Positions 1-9,585 are shown, numbered from the stretch's first letter. The stretch: 44,119 bases of DNA from Alphaproteobacteria bacterium (GCA_021776685.1 JAJFFJ010000127.1:1-44119); one strand, 5' to 3'. A program made the numbers and translations. The notes: generated by a model from the letters alone, not told the origin.

Positions 1-965
1 CTGCCGGGATTGCTGTCGCTGGCAATGGCGATGCCCACGCCCTTTTCACGGAACAGGTCCAGCGGCGGCAACTTGGTCTCGCGCAGAAAATAGAACGCAC
101 CCGGCAGCAGCACCGCCACGGTGCCTGCCCTGGCCATAGCCTCGACGCCATCTGCCTCGACAAACTCCAGATGATCCGCCGACAGCCCGCCGTATTCAGC
201 CGCCAGCGCGGCGCCCTTCATATCGGTCAATTGCTCAGCATGCAGTTTGACTGGCAGGCCCGCCGCTTTGGCCGCCTCAAACACCCGCCGGGTCTGGTCC
301 CGTGTGAAGCCGATATTTTCGCAAAAGGCATCCACCGCATCGGCATGGCCATTCAGTGCCGGGATCATCTCGTCACAGACGAGGTCGATATAGGCGTCCG
401 CCCGGTCAGCGAATTCCGGCGGCAGGGCGTGGGCGCCGAGGAAACTGGTGGCAACGCTCACGGGCAGGGTTTCGCCGATCCGCCGCGCCGCACTCAGCAT
501 TCGCAGCTCCGTCTCCGTCTCCAGGCCATAGCCGGACTTGATCTCGAGGGTGGTCACCCCTTCCGCCAGCAGCGCCTCCACTCTGGGCGTCGCTGCGGCG
601 ACCAGCGCGTCCTCGCTCGCGTCCCGCGTTGCCCGCACTGTCGAGACGATGCCGCCGCCGGCACGGGAGATTTCTTCGTAGGTGGCGCCCTCCAGCCGCT
701 GCTCGAACTCCCCTGCACGGTTGCCGCCATAGACGATATGGCTGTGGCAATCCACCAATCCGGGGGTGATCCAGCGGCCTTCGGCGTTGTAGACGAATTC
801 CGTCTTGCGATACTCCTCGGTCGGCAGGTCGCCCATCGGCCCAATCCAGGCGATGTCATCGCCATCGGTCGCAATCGCCCCGTCGCGGATCGACCCATAG
901 GGGTCGCCGTTCGCCGGCTGCATGGTGGCGATATGGGCGTTGATCCAGAGCGTGTCCCAGGCCAT
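1..965 (-). CDS. hutI: Imidazolonepropionase (partial, runs off the window start)
   Basis: HutI hydrolyses 4-imidazolone-5-propanoate to N-formimino-L-glutamate, the third step of histidine degradation, in the cytoplasm. Reading leftward from ATG at 965, the frame stays open to base 1, giving about 321 residues of an enzyme usually near 400, so the C-terminus lies outside the window. Visible amidohydrolase features are the metal site DCHSH following GLV, the KSGYGLE segment, [14 protein letters not shown] and, near the cut end, ASDSNPG. An ATG at 972 is out of frame, so 965 is the start. The gene is divergent from hutF with 71 bp between the starts. Identification is from motif recall and the hut neighbours; confidence is high. 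Confidence 0.93.
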   Translation of the reverse strand, partial: MAWDTLWINAHIATMQPANGDPYGSIRDGAIATDGDDIAWIGPMGDLPTEEYRKTEFVYNAEGRWITPGLVDCHSHIVYGGNRAGEFEQRLEGATYEEISRAGGGIVSTVRATRDASEDALVAAATPRVEALLAEGVTTLEIKSGYGLETETELRMLSAARRIGETLPVSVATSFLGAHALPPEFADRADAYIDLVCDEMIPALNGHADAVDAFCENIGFTRDQTRRVFEAAKAAGLPVKLHAEQLTDMKGAALAAEYGGLSADHLEFVEADGVEAMARAGTVAVLLPGAFYFLRETKLPPLDLFREKGVGIAIASDSNPG

Positions 966-987
966 GGCGCATCTTCTTCTGTCGCTG

Positions 988-1026
988 TTGAACGGCACCA
1001 TAGGCGGCGGATGGCCTGCCGTTCAA
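988..1026. promoter_or_regulatory. Perfect 10-bp inverted repeat in the hutI–hutF divergent region
   Basis: TTGAACGGCA at 988–997 is matched exactly by its reverse complement TGCCGTTCAA at 1017–1026, with a 19-bp spacer, so the arms are about 29 bp (near three helical turns) centre to centre. The right arm runs into the hutF Shine–Dalgarno AAGGAG (1025–1030). It could be an operator controlling both divergent genes, or an mRNA hairpin masking the hutF ribosome site. Which regulator would bind is not shown in the window. Confidence 0.6.
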
Positions 1027-1036
1027 GGAGCGGGCG

Positions 1037-2410
1037 ATGATCCTCTGGTGCGCCACAGCCTTGTTGCCGGATGGATGGGCCAACGACGTCTGCCTTGATG
1101 TGGACGACAGCGGCGTTATCCAGGCCGTCTCTACCGGCCCGGCGCCCGAGGGTGCCGAGCGCCTCGACGGCGTCGTCATTCCAGGATTGCCCAACCTGCA
1201 CAGCCACGCCTTCCAACGCGGCATGGCCGGGCTGACGGAAAAGGCCGGCCCCCGGGACGATGACTTCTGGACCTGGCGTCAGACCATGTATGGCTTCGTC
1301 AATGTCCTGACCCCGGACCAGGTGGAAGCCATTGCGACCCAGCTTTACGTGGAGATGGTGCGGGCGGGCTACACGGCGGTTGCGGAGTTTCACTATCTCC
1401 ACCACGCCCCCGGCGGCAGTCCCTACGACGACCGGGCGGAGCTGTCCCGCCGCATTGCCCGGGCTGCGGAGACCGCGGGCATCCGCCTGACACTGCTGCC
1501 GGTGCTGTATCAGCAGGGCGGCTTTGCCGGCGACCCCCTGTCCGAGGCGCAACAGCGGTTTCATTTCCAGACCGACGACTGGCTCAGCCTCATTCAGAAT
1601 CTGCAGACAAGCCTTGTCCCGGCGACCCAGCGTGTGGCGATGGCCCTGCACAGCCTGCGCGCCGTCGCCCCGGATGCGCAGGCCGCCGCCCTGTCAGGCT
1701 TCCGTGCGCTCGACCCTGAGGGACCGGTCCACATCCATATCGCCGAACAACCCAAAGAAGTCGCTGATTGTCAGGCATGGTCGGGCGCCCGGCCTGTGGA
1801 ATGGCTGCTGGATCATCACGAGGTCGACCACCGCTGGGTGCTGGTCCACGCAACACATATGACGGCCGCTGAAACCGAGGCGGCAGCGGCGAGCGGGGCC
1901 ATTGCCGGGCTTTGCCCGACAACAGAGGCCAATCTGGGCGATGGCGTCTTCGACCTGCCGGCATGGTCGGACGCGGGCGGCGCATGGGGCGTCGGCAGCG
2001 ACGGCAATACGTCAATCGACCCGCGGGAGGAGTTGCGCTGGCTGGAATATGCGCAACGGCTGACCCGCCTCAGCCGGTCGGTGGTTTCACGGGAACCGGG
2101 CAGTAGCGCCGGCGCTGCCCTGTGGCAGGCGGCAGCCCAAGGCGGCAGCGCGGCAATGGGCCAGTCGGTGGGCAGCCTTGCACCCGGACAGGCGGCCGAT
2201 CTGGTGGTGCTGGATCCGGACGATCCCGCGCTCACAGGCCGGTCCGGCGATGAATGGCTCGACAGTTTCATCTTTGCCGGAATTCGATCCCCGGTCCGGG
2301 ATGTCTGGGTGGCTGGCCGGCAGATGGTGGCGGACGGACGGCACAAGGCAGAAGAAAACGTGGCCCGCAGCTATGCGGGCGCCATGCAACAGATACGCGA
2401 CGCGCTTTAG
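1037..2410 (+). CDS. hutF: Formimidoylglutamate deiminase
   Basis: HutF deiminates N-formimino-L-glutamate to N-formyl-L-glutamate and ammonia, the branch of histidine degradation that then needs an N-formylglutamate amidohydrolase (HutG). The 457-residue length is normal for the family. The amidohydrolase metal motif is in NLHSHAFQRGMAG. Further conserved stretches are HIHIAEQ, VHATHMT and GSDGNTSIDPREELRWLEY. Start ATG 1037 is preceded by AAGGAG six bases upstream. hutH follows after 23 bp, so the two probably share a transcript. No hutG or urocanase gene is in the window; they may lie beyond hutI. Confidence 0.93.
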   Translation: MILWCATALLPDGWANDVCLDVDDSGVIQAVSTGPAPEGAERLDGVVIPGLPNLHSHAFQRGMAGLTEKAGPRDDDFWTWRQTMYGFVNVLTPDQVEAIATQLYVEMVRAGYTAVAEFHYLHHAPGGSPYDDRAELSRRIARAAETAGIRLTLLPVLYQQGGFAGDPLSEAQQRFHFQTDDWLSLIQNLQTSLVPATQRVAMALHSLRAVAPDAQAAALSGFRALDPEGPVHIHIAEQPKEVADCQAWSGARPVEWLLDHHEVDHRWVLVHATHMTAAETEAAAASGAIAGLCPTTEANLGDGVFDLPAWSDAGGAWGVGSDGNTSIDPREELRWLEYAQRLTRLSRSVVSREPGSSAGAALWQAAAQGGSAAMGQSVGSLAPGQAADLVVLDPDDPALTGRSGDEWLDSFIFAGIRSPVRDVWVAGRQMVADGRHKAEENVARSYAGAMQQIRDAL

Positions 2411-2433
2411 CGGCGCCATAGAGGTACAGACCG

Positions 2434-3969
2434 ATGGCAGAGACACTCACCTTGATGCCCGGGCAGATCGATCGGCCGACCCTGCAGCACCTCTATCGGG
2501 ACGAGGCGACGGTGCGGATCGACCCTGGCTGCAAGGCTGCGGTGGACGCGGCTGCGGAGATTGTGGCGGCGGCCGCCGCCGGCGACGAGGCGGTCTATGG
2601 CGTCAACACCGGCTTCGGCAAACTGGCCAACACCCGCATCTCGCAGGAAGAAACCGCGCGGCTGCAACGAAATCTCATCTTGTCCCATTCGGCAGGAGTG
2701 GGCGAACCGCTGCACCGGTCGATCGTGCGGCTGATGATTATCCTCAAAATGCTCAGCCTGGGGCGCGGCGCCTCCGGCGCGCGGTGGGAGGTGATCGATA
2801 CCCTGGGCCAGTTGCTGGCGAAGGATGTGGTGCCGGTGGTGCCATCGCAGGGCTCCGTCGGCGCATCGGGCGATCTGGCGCCCTTGGCGCATCTGACCGC
2901 CGTGCTGATTGGCGAAGGCGAGGCCTGGTGGCAGGGCGAGATGGTTCCCGGTGGCGAGGCAATGGCGGCCGCGGGCATCACCCCGCTTGCGCTCGGCCCG
3001 AAGGAAGGCCTCGCCATGATCAACGGCACCCAGTGCTCCACCGCGCTGGCGCTCGCCGGCCTGTTCCGCGCCAAGCGGCTGCTGAAATCGGCGCTGGTCA
3101 CCGGCGCGCTCTCGGTGGACGCGACCTTGGGCGCGGACACGCCCTTCATCGAGGCGATCCACACTCTGCGCGGTCACCGCGGGCAGATTGATGTGGCCGC
3201 AGCCCAACGAAACCTGCTCGACGGCAGTGATATCCGCGCCTCCCACGTGGACTGCTCGCGGGTGCAGGACCCCTACTCCATCCGCTGCCAGCCGCAGGTG
3301 ATGGGCGCCTGCCTGACCCTGCTCCGCCAGTCAGCGGAGACCCTGCATATCGAGGCCAATGCGGTTACCGACAATCCGCTGGTCATCGTCGCGGACCGGG
3401 CGATTTACTCGGGCGGCAACTTTCACGCGGAGCCGGTGGCCTTTGCCGCTGACCAGATCGCGCTCGCGCTCAGCGAGATCGGCGCGCTGTCTGAACGGCG
3501 AATTGCGCTGCTGGTCGATCCCGTGATGAGCGAGTTGCCGGCCTTCCTGACCCCCGACCCCGGTGTCAATTCGGGCTTCATGGCGGCGGAGATCACTGCC
3601 GCGGCACTCGCCGCCGAGAACAAGCAGCGGGCGACGCCGGCCAGCATCGACAGCCTGACCACCAGCGCCAATCAGGAAGACCACGTCTCCATGGCCACCC
3701 ACGGCGCGCGGCGACTGCACGATATGGCAGACAATTTGGGCCGCATCGTCGGCATCGAGCTGCTCTGCGCCGCCCAGGGCGTGGATTTCCGCAAGCCGCT
3801 CAAGACCAGCACACCGCTGGCCGCGGTCATGGCCCGCCTGCGCGCCGTTGTGCCGGAGCTGGGCGAAGACCGCTATATGGCGCCGGATATCGCAACGGCA
3901 GCAGAGATCGTCCAAAGCGGTGGCGTGGTTGAGGCCGCCGGCGCAGACCTGCTGCCTGATCTCATCTAG
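2434..3969 (+). CDS. hutH: Histidine ammonia-lyase
   Basis: HutH removes ammonia from L-histidine to give trans-urocanate, the first step of the hut pathway. The protein is 511 residues, the usual size. The MIO prosthetic group should form from A144-S145-G146 in [14 protein letters not shown]. The catalytic tyrosine region YGVNTGFG (Y55) and [11 protein letters not shown] are intact, as are [15 protein letters not shown] and [11 protein letters not shown] further on. It follows hutF closely on the same strand, forming a hutFH operon. No defects were seen. Confidence 0.96.
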   Translation: MAETLTLMPGQIDRPTLQHLYRDEATVRIDPGCKAAVDAAAEIVAAAAAGDEAVYGVNTGFGKLANTRISQEETARLQRNLILSHSAGVGEPLHRSIVRLMIILKMLSLGRGASGARWEVIDTLGQLLAKDVVPVVPSQGSVGASGDLAPLAHLTAVLIGEGEAWWQGEMVPGGEAMAAAGITPLALGPKEGLAMINGTQCSTALALAGLFRAKRLLKSALVTGALSVDATLGADTPFIEAIHTLRGHRGQIDVAAAQRNLLDGSDIRASHVDCSRVQDPYSIRCQPQVMGACLTLLRQSAETLHIEANAVTDNPLVIVADRAIYSGGNFHAEPVAFAADQIALALSEIGALSERRIALLVDPVMSELPAFLTPDPGVNSGFMAAEITAAALAAENKQRATPASIDSLTTSANQEDHVSMATHGARRLHDMADNLGRIVGIELLCAAQGVDFRKPLKTSTPLAAVMARLRAVVPELGEDRYMAPDIATAAEIVQSGGVVEAAGADLLPDLI

Positions 3970-4105
3970 CGGACGCGCGGGTCAGCCCTTGCAAAAAGGG
4001 AAAGAGTCCGGTCCGTCACCATTCAGCGGCGCGAAACCCGGGACCGATTCCGGCAGGTCTGCTTCCTGAGATAACCCGGACGCGATCTTTGGCTCGGACA
4101 AACGA

Positions 4106-4125
4106 CCGCTTTTGACCCGAAGCGG
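4106..4125. repeat. Short palindromic repeat, GTCCGCTT/AAGCGGAC family (partial)
   Basis: CCGCTT and AAGCGG flank an 8-base loop in the intergenic space between hutH and the exporter gene. Related palindromes are at 35,375–35,398 (best preserved), 36,667–36,690 and, decayed, near 41,319–41,339. The rest of the 3,970–4,190 interval shows no gene. Confidence 0.45.
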
Positions 4126-4190
4126 AAGGAACCCCGTTTTCTGCGGGCGGCTATCTTGCATGGCGAACCCTAATCCGACAGAACATCATC

Positions 4191-5099
4191 ATGTCTGCAA
4201 CATCCCATCAAAGCACGCTGGGGATTTTGGCGATCCTCGGCGCAGCGGCGCTGTGGGGAACCACCGGAACCATTCAAACGCTGCTTCCGCCTGGTAAAGA
4301 CCCCCTGGTGGTTGCAGCGCTACGACTTCTATTTGGCGCGGCGACCCTTTTCCTGCTAGCCGGCGTTTCACAGGAAAGTCGCAAATCATTCGCACAGCTT
4401 CCATTGGCAAGCGTTGTATTTGCCGGCGTGGCCATTGGTATCTACAACGTGCTTTTCTTTGTCGCCGTTCTGGAAGTCGGTGTCGGTATCGGGACGGCAT
4501 TGGCTATTGGCAGTGCGCCTCTCTGGGTAACCCTGTTCGATTTCGTCTTTCGACGGGCCATACCCGGGCGACGTCGCCTTATCGGCCAAGCCGTTTGCAT
4601 TGTTGGGGCATCGCTGCTTGTCGTGTCTGGCAGCTCTTCCAGCGCCTCGTTTTTGGGTCTCCTGCTCGCCATTTTGGCCGGGTCCGCGTACGCAACCTAT
4701 TCACTGGTCACGAGCAGGATGGGGGGAAAGATACCCTCGGCAACAATTGCTTCATCGACCTTCGGGGTCGCTGCCCTTTTCCTTTTGCCGCTCATCCTGT
4801 TTTTTCCCACACAATGGATTAGTAGCCCCACCACCTGGTTGCAGCTGCTGTTCCTAGGCGCTATTGCGACCGGCGTTTCATATGCACTTTATACTTGGGG
4901 CTTAAGATACGTTGCGCCATCTGCAGCGGTAACTTTCGCGCTCGTCGAGCCGCTGACCGCCTGGCTTCTTGCGACCTTCGTTGTCGGTGAGGAGCTTTCT
5001 GGCATGAAGATATTGGGCGCCGTTGTCCTGCTGCTCGGACTATGGGTTGTAACCAGTACCGTCAGGTCTGGGACCGCATCTCCTGAAAGCATCAAGTAG
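4191..5099 (+). CDS. EamA/DMT-family transporter
   Basis: A 302-residue inner-membrane protein of the drug/metabolite transporter superfamily. About ten hydrophobic segments are visible in two EamA-type halves: the first starts at GILAILGAAALWGTTGT (residues ~10–26) and the second at LGLLLAILAGSAYATYSLV. The characteristic proline-glutamate near the end, LVEPLTAWLLA, is present. Members export amino acids, nucleosides or small metabolites; the substrate here is unknown. Base composition is noticeably less GC-biased than the hut genes. The start is chosen because the hydrophobic N-terminus follows within ten residues, but no good Shine–Dalgarno precedes it. It is not obviously linked to the neighbouring genes. 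Confidence 0.85.
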   Translation: MSATSHQSTLGILAILGAAALWGTTGTIQTLLPPGKDPLVVAALRLLFGAATLFLLAGVSQESRKSFAQLPLASVVFAGVAIGIYNVLFFVAVLEVGVGIGTALAIGSAPLWVTLFDFVFRRAIPGRRRLIGQAVCIVGASLLVVSGSSSSASFLGLLLAILAGSAYATYSLVTSRMGGKIPSATIASSTFGVAALFLLPLILFFPTQWISSPTTWLQLLFLGAIATGVSYALYTWGLRYVAPSAAVTFALVEPLTAWLLATFVVGEELSGMKILGAVVLLLGLWVVTSTVRSGTASPESIK

Positions 5100-5283
5100 G
5101 CGATGGCCGCCTCTGGCTATAAGCGGTCATCACCGGCAATTCGTCAGGACTTCCCCAGAAGGGGACGTAATTGGCAGGGGGCGATTGTGTCTGTTTCTGG
5201 CCCAACACGGGAATCAGATGGCGTGGGGTCACAATAGGACTTAGGGTCCGCGGGTTGCCCGTTCGTGAACAGTGAGGGACACA

Positions 5284-5649
5284 ATGACAAGCGACGCAGA
5301 AATCGTAGCACGCGGATGGGACGCGGTTGCTCAGGGAGACTGGGACACCCTGATTGCGGACTACACGGATGACATGATCTTCGTGATGCCCGGTCAGAAC
5401 GATGTGCTGACAGGTACGACGGCGTTCCGGGGCGCGCTTGAAAATATCGGCGCCGTACTCCCACCGGGATTCGAATTCACATCGATCCGCCAGATTGGTG
5501 ACAGCGGAGAGGTCGTCTCCGTAATCGAGTGGAAAAGCGACAAGGTGCCCGGGGGAAGCCAGCTCACGGTGCTCTTCAGGTTGACGGCCGGAAAGGTCTA
5601 CGAAGAGCGGTGGTTCATCGATACGGAGCAGTGGAAAGCCGCATTTTGA
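5284..5649 (+). CDS. SnoaL-like / NTF2-fold small protein
   Basis: A 121-residue protein with the pattern of the SnoaL-like (ketosteroid-isomerase/NTF2 fold) family: an N-terminal helix pair (VARGWDAVAQGDWDTLIADY), then MIFVMPG, a GTTAFRGALENI loop, and a C-terminal sheet ending in ERWFIDTEQWKAAF. Members bind hydrophobic or aromatic ligands in a cone-shaped pocket, and many have no known activity. ATG 5284 is preferred over an in-frame GTG at 5272 because AGGGA lies just upstream of it. It stands alone between the exporter gene and a repeat region. Function is unassigned. Confidence 0.72.
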   Translation: MTSDAEIVARGWDAVAQGDWDTLIADYTDDMIFVMPGQNDVLTGTTAFRGALENIGAVLPPGFEFTSIRQIGDSGEVVSVIEWKSDKVPGGSQLTVLFRLTAGKVYEERWFIDTEQWKAAF

Positions 5650-5911
5650 GCCGTCTGGGCGGGTTATCGGCCTCTGCGCCGATGTCGCGAACCGGTACCC
5701 CGCCTGATCGTCGCTCGATCAGATACACCAGTTCAGATTGGACGCCGCCGTGCGGTAGTTCGGCTTGAGCCCACACACGATTCCGCTCCTGGCTCATTGC
5801 GGCCACGCGACTGCGCGCAATCAAATCACCGCTGCCATGTTGGGTAAGGCAAACCTGTTAGATGGCAAATCTTCTGATTTTGGCCGGGTTTACATTGATT
5901 TTCCTGAATAA
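5650..5911. other. Intergenic stretch with no supported gene
   Basis: A minus-strand open frame (5,615–5,824, 69 codons) covers part of it but overlaps the end of the SnoaL-like gene and resembles nothing I recognise. I see no RNA gene or clear promoter here. The repeat element begins at about 5,912. Confidence 0.5.
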
Positions 5912-6287
5912 ATACCTATATCCGAACTTCGCTCTTTGATAGGTAAATCCAGGCCATCGCGGAACGTCACGGGGTCGGACGGGCAAAATTAGTGACGAGT
6001 CACCTGTCTCCCCACATAACACCACATTGGGGAGAATCTTGATCCATGCACCACAACACCACCCCGGCCGGAGCATCGCGAAGAACCGGCGCCCAGAGCG
6101 GGGAGGTTCGGGCCGGGGCGCCACACACCATTGTGCCAGCACCTCTGGTCCCCGGTTCACCTTCGGTGTCCGGGGTGGTGTGGTGGATGCTCCCCCACAT
6201 AACACCACATAACACCACATCTGGAGAAATTTTCTGCGGAGGCGCGAATCGCAACAAAAGGCAACATTTCGCAACAGTTTAAAAAAA
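5912..6287 (+). repeat. Repeat element copy 1 (phased TTGCG units and ACACCACAT hairpins)
   Basis: Matches, in the opposite orientation, the element at 35,028–35,257. Shared in the same order are ATACCTATATC (5,912), GCTCTTTGA (~5,931), GTCTCCCC with ACATAACACCACAT (~6,006–6,028), a second CTCCCCC with ACATAACACCACATAACACC (~6,190–6,220), and GCAAC units at 6,251, 6,261 and 6,271, exactly 10 bp apart. Copy 1 carries about 150 extra bases between its two ACACCACAT segments. TCTCCCC and GGGGAGA bracket the first one and could form a hairpin. Open reading frames across it look like translated repeat. Confidence 0.8.
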
Positions 6288-6301
6288 CCGGCAGGTTGCC
6301 G
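6281..6301 (-). terminator. Rho-independent terminator after the SDR gene
   Basis: Read on the minus strand, CGGCA – ACC – TGCCG forms a short stem-loop followed by a run of seven T (6,287–6,281). It lies about 50 bp after the SDR stop codon and joins directly onto repeat element copy 1. Confidence 0.6.
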
Positions 6302-6349
6302 AAGTGCGCACGCGCGCAACACCTGGGACAAGGCCGATACCCGCAGACC

Positions 6350-7093
6350 TCAGTAGGTCGAGCGGCCCCCGGAGAGATCGAAGGCGGCGCCGGTCGAAAA
6401 GCTGCATTCCTCGGACGCCAGCCAGGCGACCATAGCGGCCACCTCGTCCGCCAGGCCGAAGCGGCCCATGGGGATTTTGGAGAGCATATAGTCGATATGC
6501 TCCTGGGCCATCTGCTCGAAAATGCGGGTGCGCACCGCGGCGGGGGTCACGCAGTTGACGGTCACGCCCTTGTCCACCAGCTCCTTGCCGAGGGACTTGG
6601 TCAGCGCAATGACGCCAGCCTTGGCGGCGCTGTAGGCCGGCGCGTTGGGGTTGCCATCCTTGCCGGCGACGGAGGCGATGTTGACGATGCGGCCATAGCC
6701 GCCACCGATCATGACAGGCGTCACCGCGCGGCAGCAGAGGAAGACGCCGGTGAGGTCGATATCGATCACCTGCCGCCAGTCCTCCACCGGGTATTCCCAG
6801 GTGGGCATGTTCGGGCCGCTGATGCCGGCATTGTTGACGAGGATGTCGATCTTGCCGAAGGCCGCCACTGTTTCCGCCACCCCGGCGGCCACCGAGTCCG
6901 GATCGGTGACATCGACCGTGGCGGCCATCGCGCCGTCCATCTCCACTGCCGCCCCGTCAGCCGTCGGCCGGTCCACGTCCCACAGGCACACCCTGGCGCC
7001 GCTGGTGGACAGGCGCTGGGCGATGGCGAGGCCGATGCCCTGGCCGCCGCCGGTCACCACCGCCGCGCGGCCGGAAAGATCAATCTGGTTCAT
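6350..7093 (-). CDS. Short-chain dehydrogenase/reductase (SDR)
   Basis: A 247-residue classical SDR that oxidises or reduces an alcohol/ketone with NAD(P). The cofactor motif TGGGQGIG is at 14–21, NNAG at 87–90, and the catalytic residues are S141, Y154 and K158 (YSAAK). The substrate cannot be predicted. ATG 7093 is chosen over an upstream extension into the previous gene because AGGAC sits seven bases before it and the upstream stop is only four bases away. It is the last gene of a minus-strand string (AKR, HpaB-type oxygenase, SDR), which suggests it handles an intermediate of the same pathway. Confidence 0.9.
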   Translation of the reverse strand: MNQIDLSGRAAVVTGGGQGIGLAIAQRLSTSGARVCLWDVDRPTADGAAVEMDGAMAATVDVTDPDSVAAGVAETVAAFGKIDILVNNAGISGPNMPTWEYPVEDWRQVIDIDLTGVFLCCRAVTPVMIGGGYGRIVNIASVAGKDGNPNAPAYSAAKAGVIALTKSLGKELVDKGVTVNCVTPAAVRTRIFEQMAQEHIDYMLSKIPMGRFGLADEVAAMVAWLASEECSFSTGAAFDLSGGRSTY

Positions 7094-7097
7094 GGGA

Positions 7098-8576
7098 TTA
7101 GTCCTGTTGAATATCGGGGCCGAAATCCGGCACGTCATAGTCGGCCATCAGGTCCACTGCCAGGCCTTCCAGCTCGTCCCAGGGCGCGTTGATGAAGTTG
7201 TAGTTGAGGACGGAGAAGACCGGGCCGATGAAGAATTTCTCGTAGGACTGAAGGCGGCTGCTGTGGGGCGAGCCGACCAGGTCCCAGGCAAGCTGGAACA
7301 GCTTCATGCGCTCGGCGGAGGCGTAGTCCTTGGTTGCCCAATAGGTCTCGAATTGCCGGCGCAGCTCCGTATCGCGCAGGATGTCGATGCTGGCGGGGAA
7401 CTGGAAGACTCCGCCGCCCATCAGTTCGCGCACGGTGTCGAGCAGCTCGGAATGGTGTTCCGCCGACCAGAGCAGGCCGGCATAGACATACCGGCGGGCA
7501 TAGAGGACGAAGTCATCGGAGAACCGTTCGTGGCTGTAGATTTGCCCGTCCACCAGGGCGCCGAAAGTCGCCTCAAAGCTGGCGATGCGGGCGAGGGTCT
7601 CGCGCACCGCCGGGATGGCGTTGGCGTTGGTCGCCTTGGTCACAAGGCTGGCGACACCCGCCACGAAGCGCAGCTTGGAATGCAGACGCACGATGGACTG
7701 ATGATTGGACAGGACGTGGGAGGCAGTCTTGATGAAGATGTCCCGGGACAGGGCTGTGTTGTTGTGAACGATGACCTTGTCCCACGGCACGTGCACGTCT
7801 TCGAACAGCAGCACACAGTCGGACTCGTCGAATCGCCAGGAAAGCGGCGCCTCGAATTCCGGGCCGGAGTCACGCGCGATCGGCTTCCGCGACCAGAGGG
7901 TCATGCCCGGCAGGTTGAACGGGATCACGCAAGTGATCGATTCGGCCTTCTGGTCCGGGGCAAGTGGCAAGATGTTGCCGACGATCACTTCGTTGGCCAC
8001 GGCCGCACTGGTGGCGAGGAACTTCATGCCGTTCAGGGTGACGCCGTCGGCATCCTCACTGGTGACCTTGAGGGTCGGCGAAGGGATCCCCTGGGTCTGA
8101 TAGAACTCGGGATTACGCGCGGCGGGCGGCGGAACGATGGCATAGGTGAGGAACAGATCCTCGTCGCGCAGACGCCGCCAGAGCGCCATCAGATGATCGG
8201 GAAAGCCGCCTTCGGCTTCGGCCAGAACTTCCGGCTTCATGGCCATGCCGGTGATGTTGCTGGCGGTCGCGTCCGGCGAGCGGCCGAGCAGGCCGTAGGA
8301 AAATTCGGTGATGAAGCGATGGGCGCTGGTGCGCCGTTCCAGATCCGCCTGACTGCGCGGCCGCATCCAATACATGCTGTGCCGGCCGCCATCTTCCTCA
8401 TAGGACAGGCGCTCGGCATTCTCCGGCGCAGCCTTCAGGTCATAGAGACGGGCATAGGTGGCGGCGACCTTGTCGAAGGCCGGGTGGCCGGGAATGTCAT
8501 CCACCCGCTCATCGCCGATATAGAGCACACGGCCATCCCGCAGGCTGTCGAGATATTGTTGTCCGCTGCGCAGCAT
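7098..8576 (-). CDS. HpaB-family flavin-dependent monooxygenase
   Basis: A 492-residue member of the 4-hydroxyphenylacetate 3-hydroxylase oxygenase family, which uses free reduced flavin to hydroxylate aromatic rings. Recognisable family segments are the N-terminal YLDSLRDGRVLYIGDERVDD, the central NGMKFLATSAAVANEVIVGN and EDVHVPWDKVIVHNN, and the C-terminal helical region with ELMGGGVFQFPASIDI. The cysteine ligands of the related 4-hydroxybutyryl-CoA dehydratase are not seen, so an oxygenase role is favoured. No HpaC-type flavin reductase is in the window, so reduced flavin would have to come from elsewhere. GAGGAGG precedes ATG 8576. It lies between the AKR and SDR genes with very short gaps. 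Confidence 0.85.
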   Translation of the reverse strand: MLRSGQQYLDSLRDGRVLYIGDERVDDIPGHPAFDKVAATYARLYDLKAAPENAERLSYEEDGGRHSMYWMRPRSQADLERRTSAHRFITEFSYGLLGRSPDATASNITGMAMKPEVLAEAEGGFPDHLMALWRRLRDEDLFLTYAIVPPPAARNPEFYQTQGIPSPTLKVTSEDADGVTLNGMKFLATSAAVANEVIVGNILPLAPDQKAESITCVIPFNLPGMTLWSRKPIARDSGPEFEAPLSWRFDESDCVLLFEDVHVPWDKVIVHNNTALSRDIFIKTASHVLSNHQSIVRLHSKLRFVAGVASLVTKATNANAIPAVRETLARIASFEATFGALVDGQIYSHERFSDDFVLYARRYVYAGLLWSAEHHSELLDTVRELMGGGVFQFPASIDILRDTELRRQFETYWATKDYASAERMKLFQLAWDLVGSPHSSRLQSYEKFFIGPVFSVLNYNFINAPWDELEGLAVDLMADYDVPDFGPDIQQD

Positions 8577-8586
8577 GGCCGCCTCC

Positions 8587-9585
8587 TCAGACGTGGACGC
8601 CGGCCATCATGGGCTCGGGATAGCGGGTGCCGGCGGCGGCGCCGGGCGGCGCGGCGTCGGAGATGCGTTGGATGTCTTCTGCGCTCAGCACCACCTCAAT
8701 GGCAGCGATGTTCTCATCAAGGCGCGCCGGGCGTTTGGTACCGGGAATCGGAAGGATGTCATCGCCCTGGGCCATCAGCCAGGCAAGAACCAGCTGCGCC
8801 GGGGTGCAATTCTTCTCCGCCGCAATCGCCTCGAGGCTCAGCACCAGTTCTACATTCTGCTCCAGATTGTCGGCGCTGAATCGCGGGTGCCGGCCGCGGC
8901 CATCGCCCTCGCCGATATCGGCCGCGCTCTTGATCCCGCCGGTCAGCAGGCTGCGGCCAAGCGGGGCGTAGGCGACAAAAGCGATCCCGAGCTCGCGTGT
9001 GGTCACCAGCGTCTCCTCCGCATCCTCGCGGTAGAGAAGCGAATACTCGTTCTGCACAGCCGCGATCGGGTGGACGGCATGGGCGCGCCGGATGGTGTCG
9101 GGCGAGGCTTCACTCAGGCCCAGGGCGCGTACCTTGCCCTGCTCTATCAGGCGCGCCATGGCGCCGACGGTGTCCTCGATCGGCACCGTCTTGTCGACCC
9201 GGTGCTGGTAATAGAGATCGATCACGTCGACGCCCAGGCGGCGAAGGCTGGCTTCGCAGGCTTCGATCACATAGTCGGGCCGCCCATTGACGCCGTTCAG
9301 ACCGCCTTCCATCTGCACCTGGCCAAACTTGGTGGCGAGCATGACGCCGGTTCGCCGTTCCGCAATGGCGCGGCCGACCAGTTCCTCATTGTGACCCCAG
9401 CCATACATGTCGGCGGTGTCGAGCATGAGGATGCCGTGATCAAGCGCGTGATTGATCAGCGCCTCGCCCGCCGCGTCGTCGCTGGCGCCGTAGGCGCCCG
9501 AAAGGGACATGCAGCCGAGGCCGATGGGGGGCACGCCAATACCGCTGCTGCCAAGCGCCCGGCGCGGCTGATCCCTGAGTGTCAT
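8587..9585 (-). CDS. Aldo/keto reductase
   Basis: A 332-residue NADPH-dependent aldo/keto reductase of the group with the [13 protein letters not shown]-terminus. The catalytic tetrad is visible as D56, Y61 ([16 protein letters not shown]), K86 (ATKFG) and H128 (LYYQHRVD). The cofactor region LPIPGTKR is present near the end. GAGGGGAG precedes ATG 9585. It opens the AKR–HpaB–SDR string; 10 bp separate it from the oxygenase gene. It may reduce an aldehyde or quinone-like product, but that is inference. Confidence 0.9.
   Translation of the reverse strand: MTLRDQPRRALGSSGIGVPPIGLGCMSLSGAYGASDDAAGEALINHALDHGILMLDTADMYGWGHNEELVGRAIAERRTGVMLATKFGQVQMEGGLNGVNGRPDYVIEACEASLRRLGVDVIDLYYQHRVDKTVPIEDTVGAMARLIEQGKVRALGLSEASPDTIRRAHAVHPIAAVQNEYSLLYREDAEETLVTTRELGIAFVAYAPLGRSLLTGGIKSAADIGEGDGRGRHPRFSADNLEQNVELVLSLEAIAAEKNCTPAQLVLAWLMAQGDDILPIPGTKRPARLDENIAAIEVVLSAEDIQRISDAAPPGAAAGTRYPEPMMAGVHV

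Noticed and set aside
5615-5824. 69-codon minus-strand frame after the SnoaL-like gene
   Set aside because: It overlaps the SnoaL-like gene, has no clear ribosome site and resembles no family I know.
5858-6331. Minus-strand open frame of 157 codons across repeat element copy 1
   Set aside because: Its cysteine-rich segments (VAFCC, YVVLCG) come from the repeat units, and similar segments appear in the frame over copy 2. This is best explained as translated repeat, not a gene.
7098-8576. 4-hydroxybutyryl-CoA dehydratase instead of HpaB-type oxygenase
   Set aside because: The cysteine ligands for the iron-sulfur cluster of that enzyme are not visible.
6711-8879. Plus-strand open frame of 722 codons
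   Set aside because: Antisense to the SDR, HpaB-type and AKR genes; no recognisable domain.
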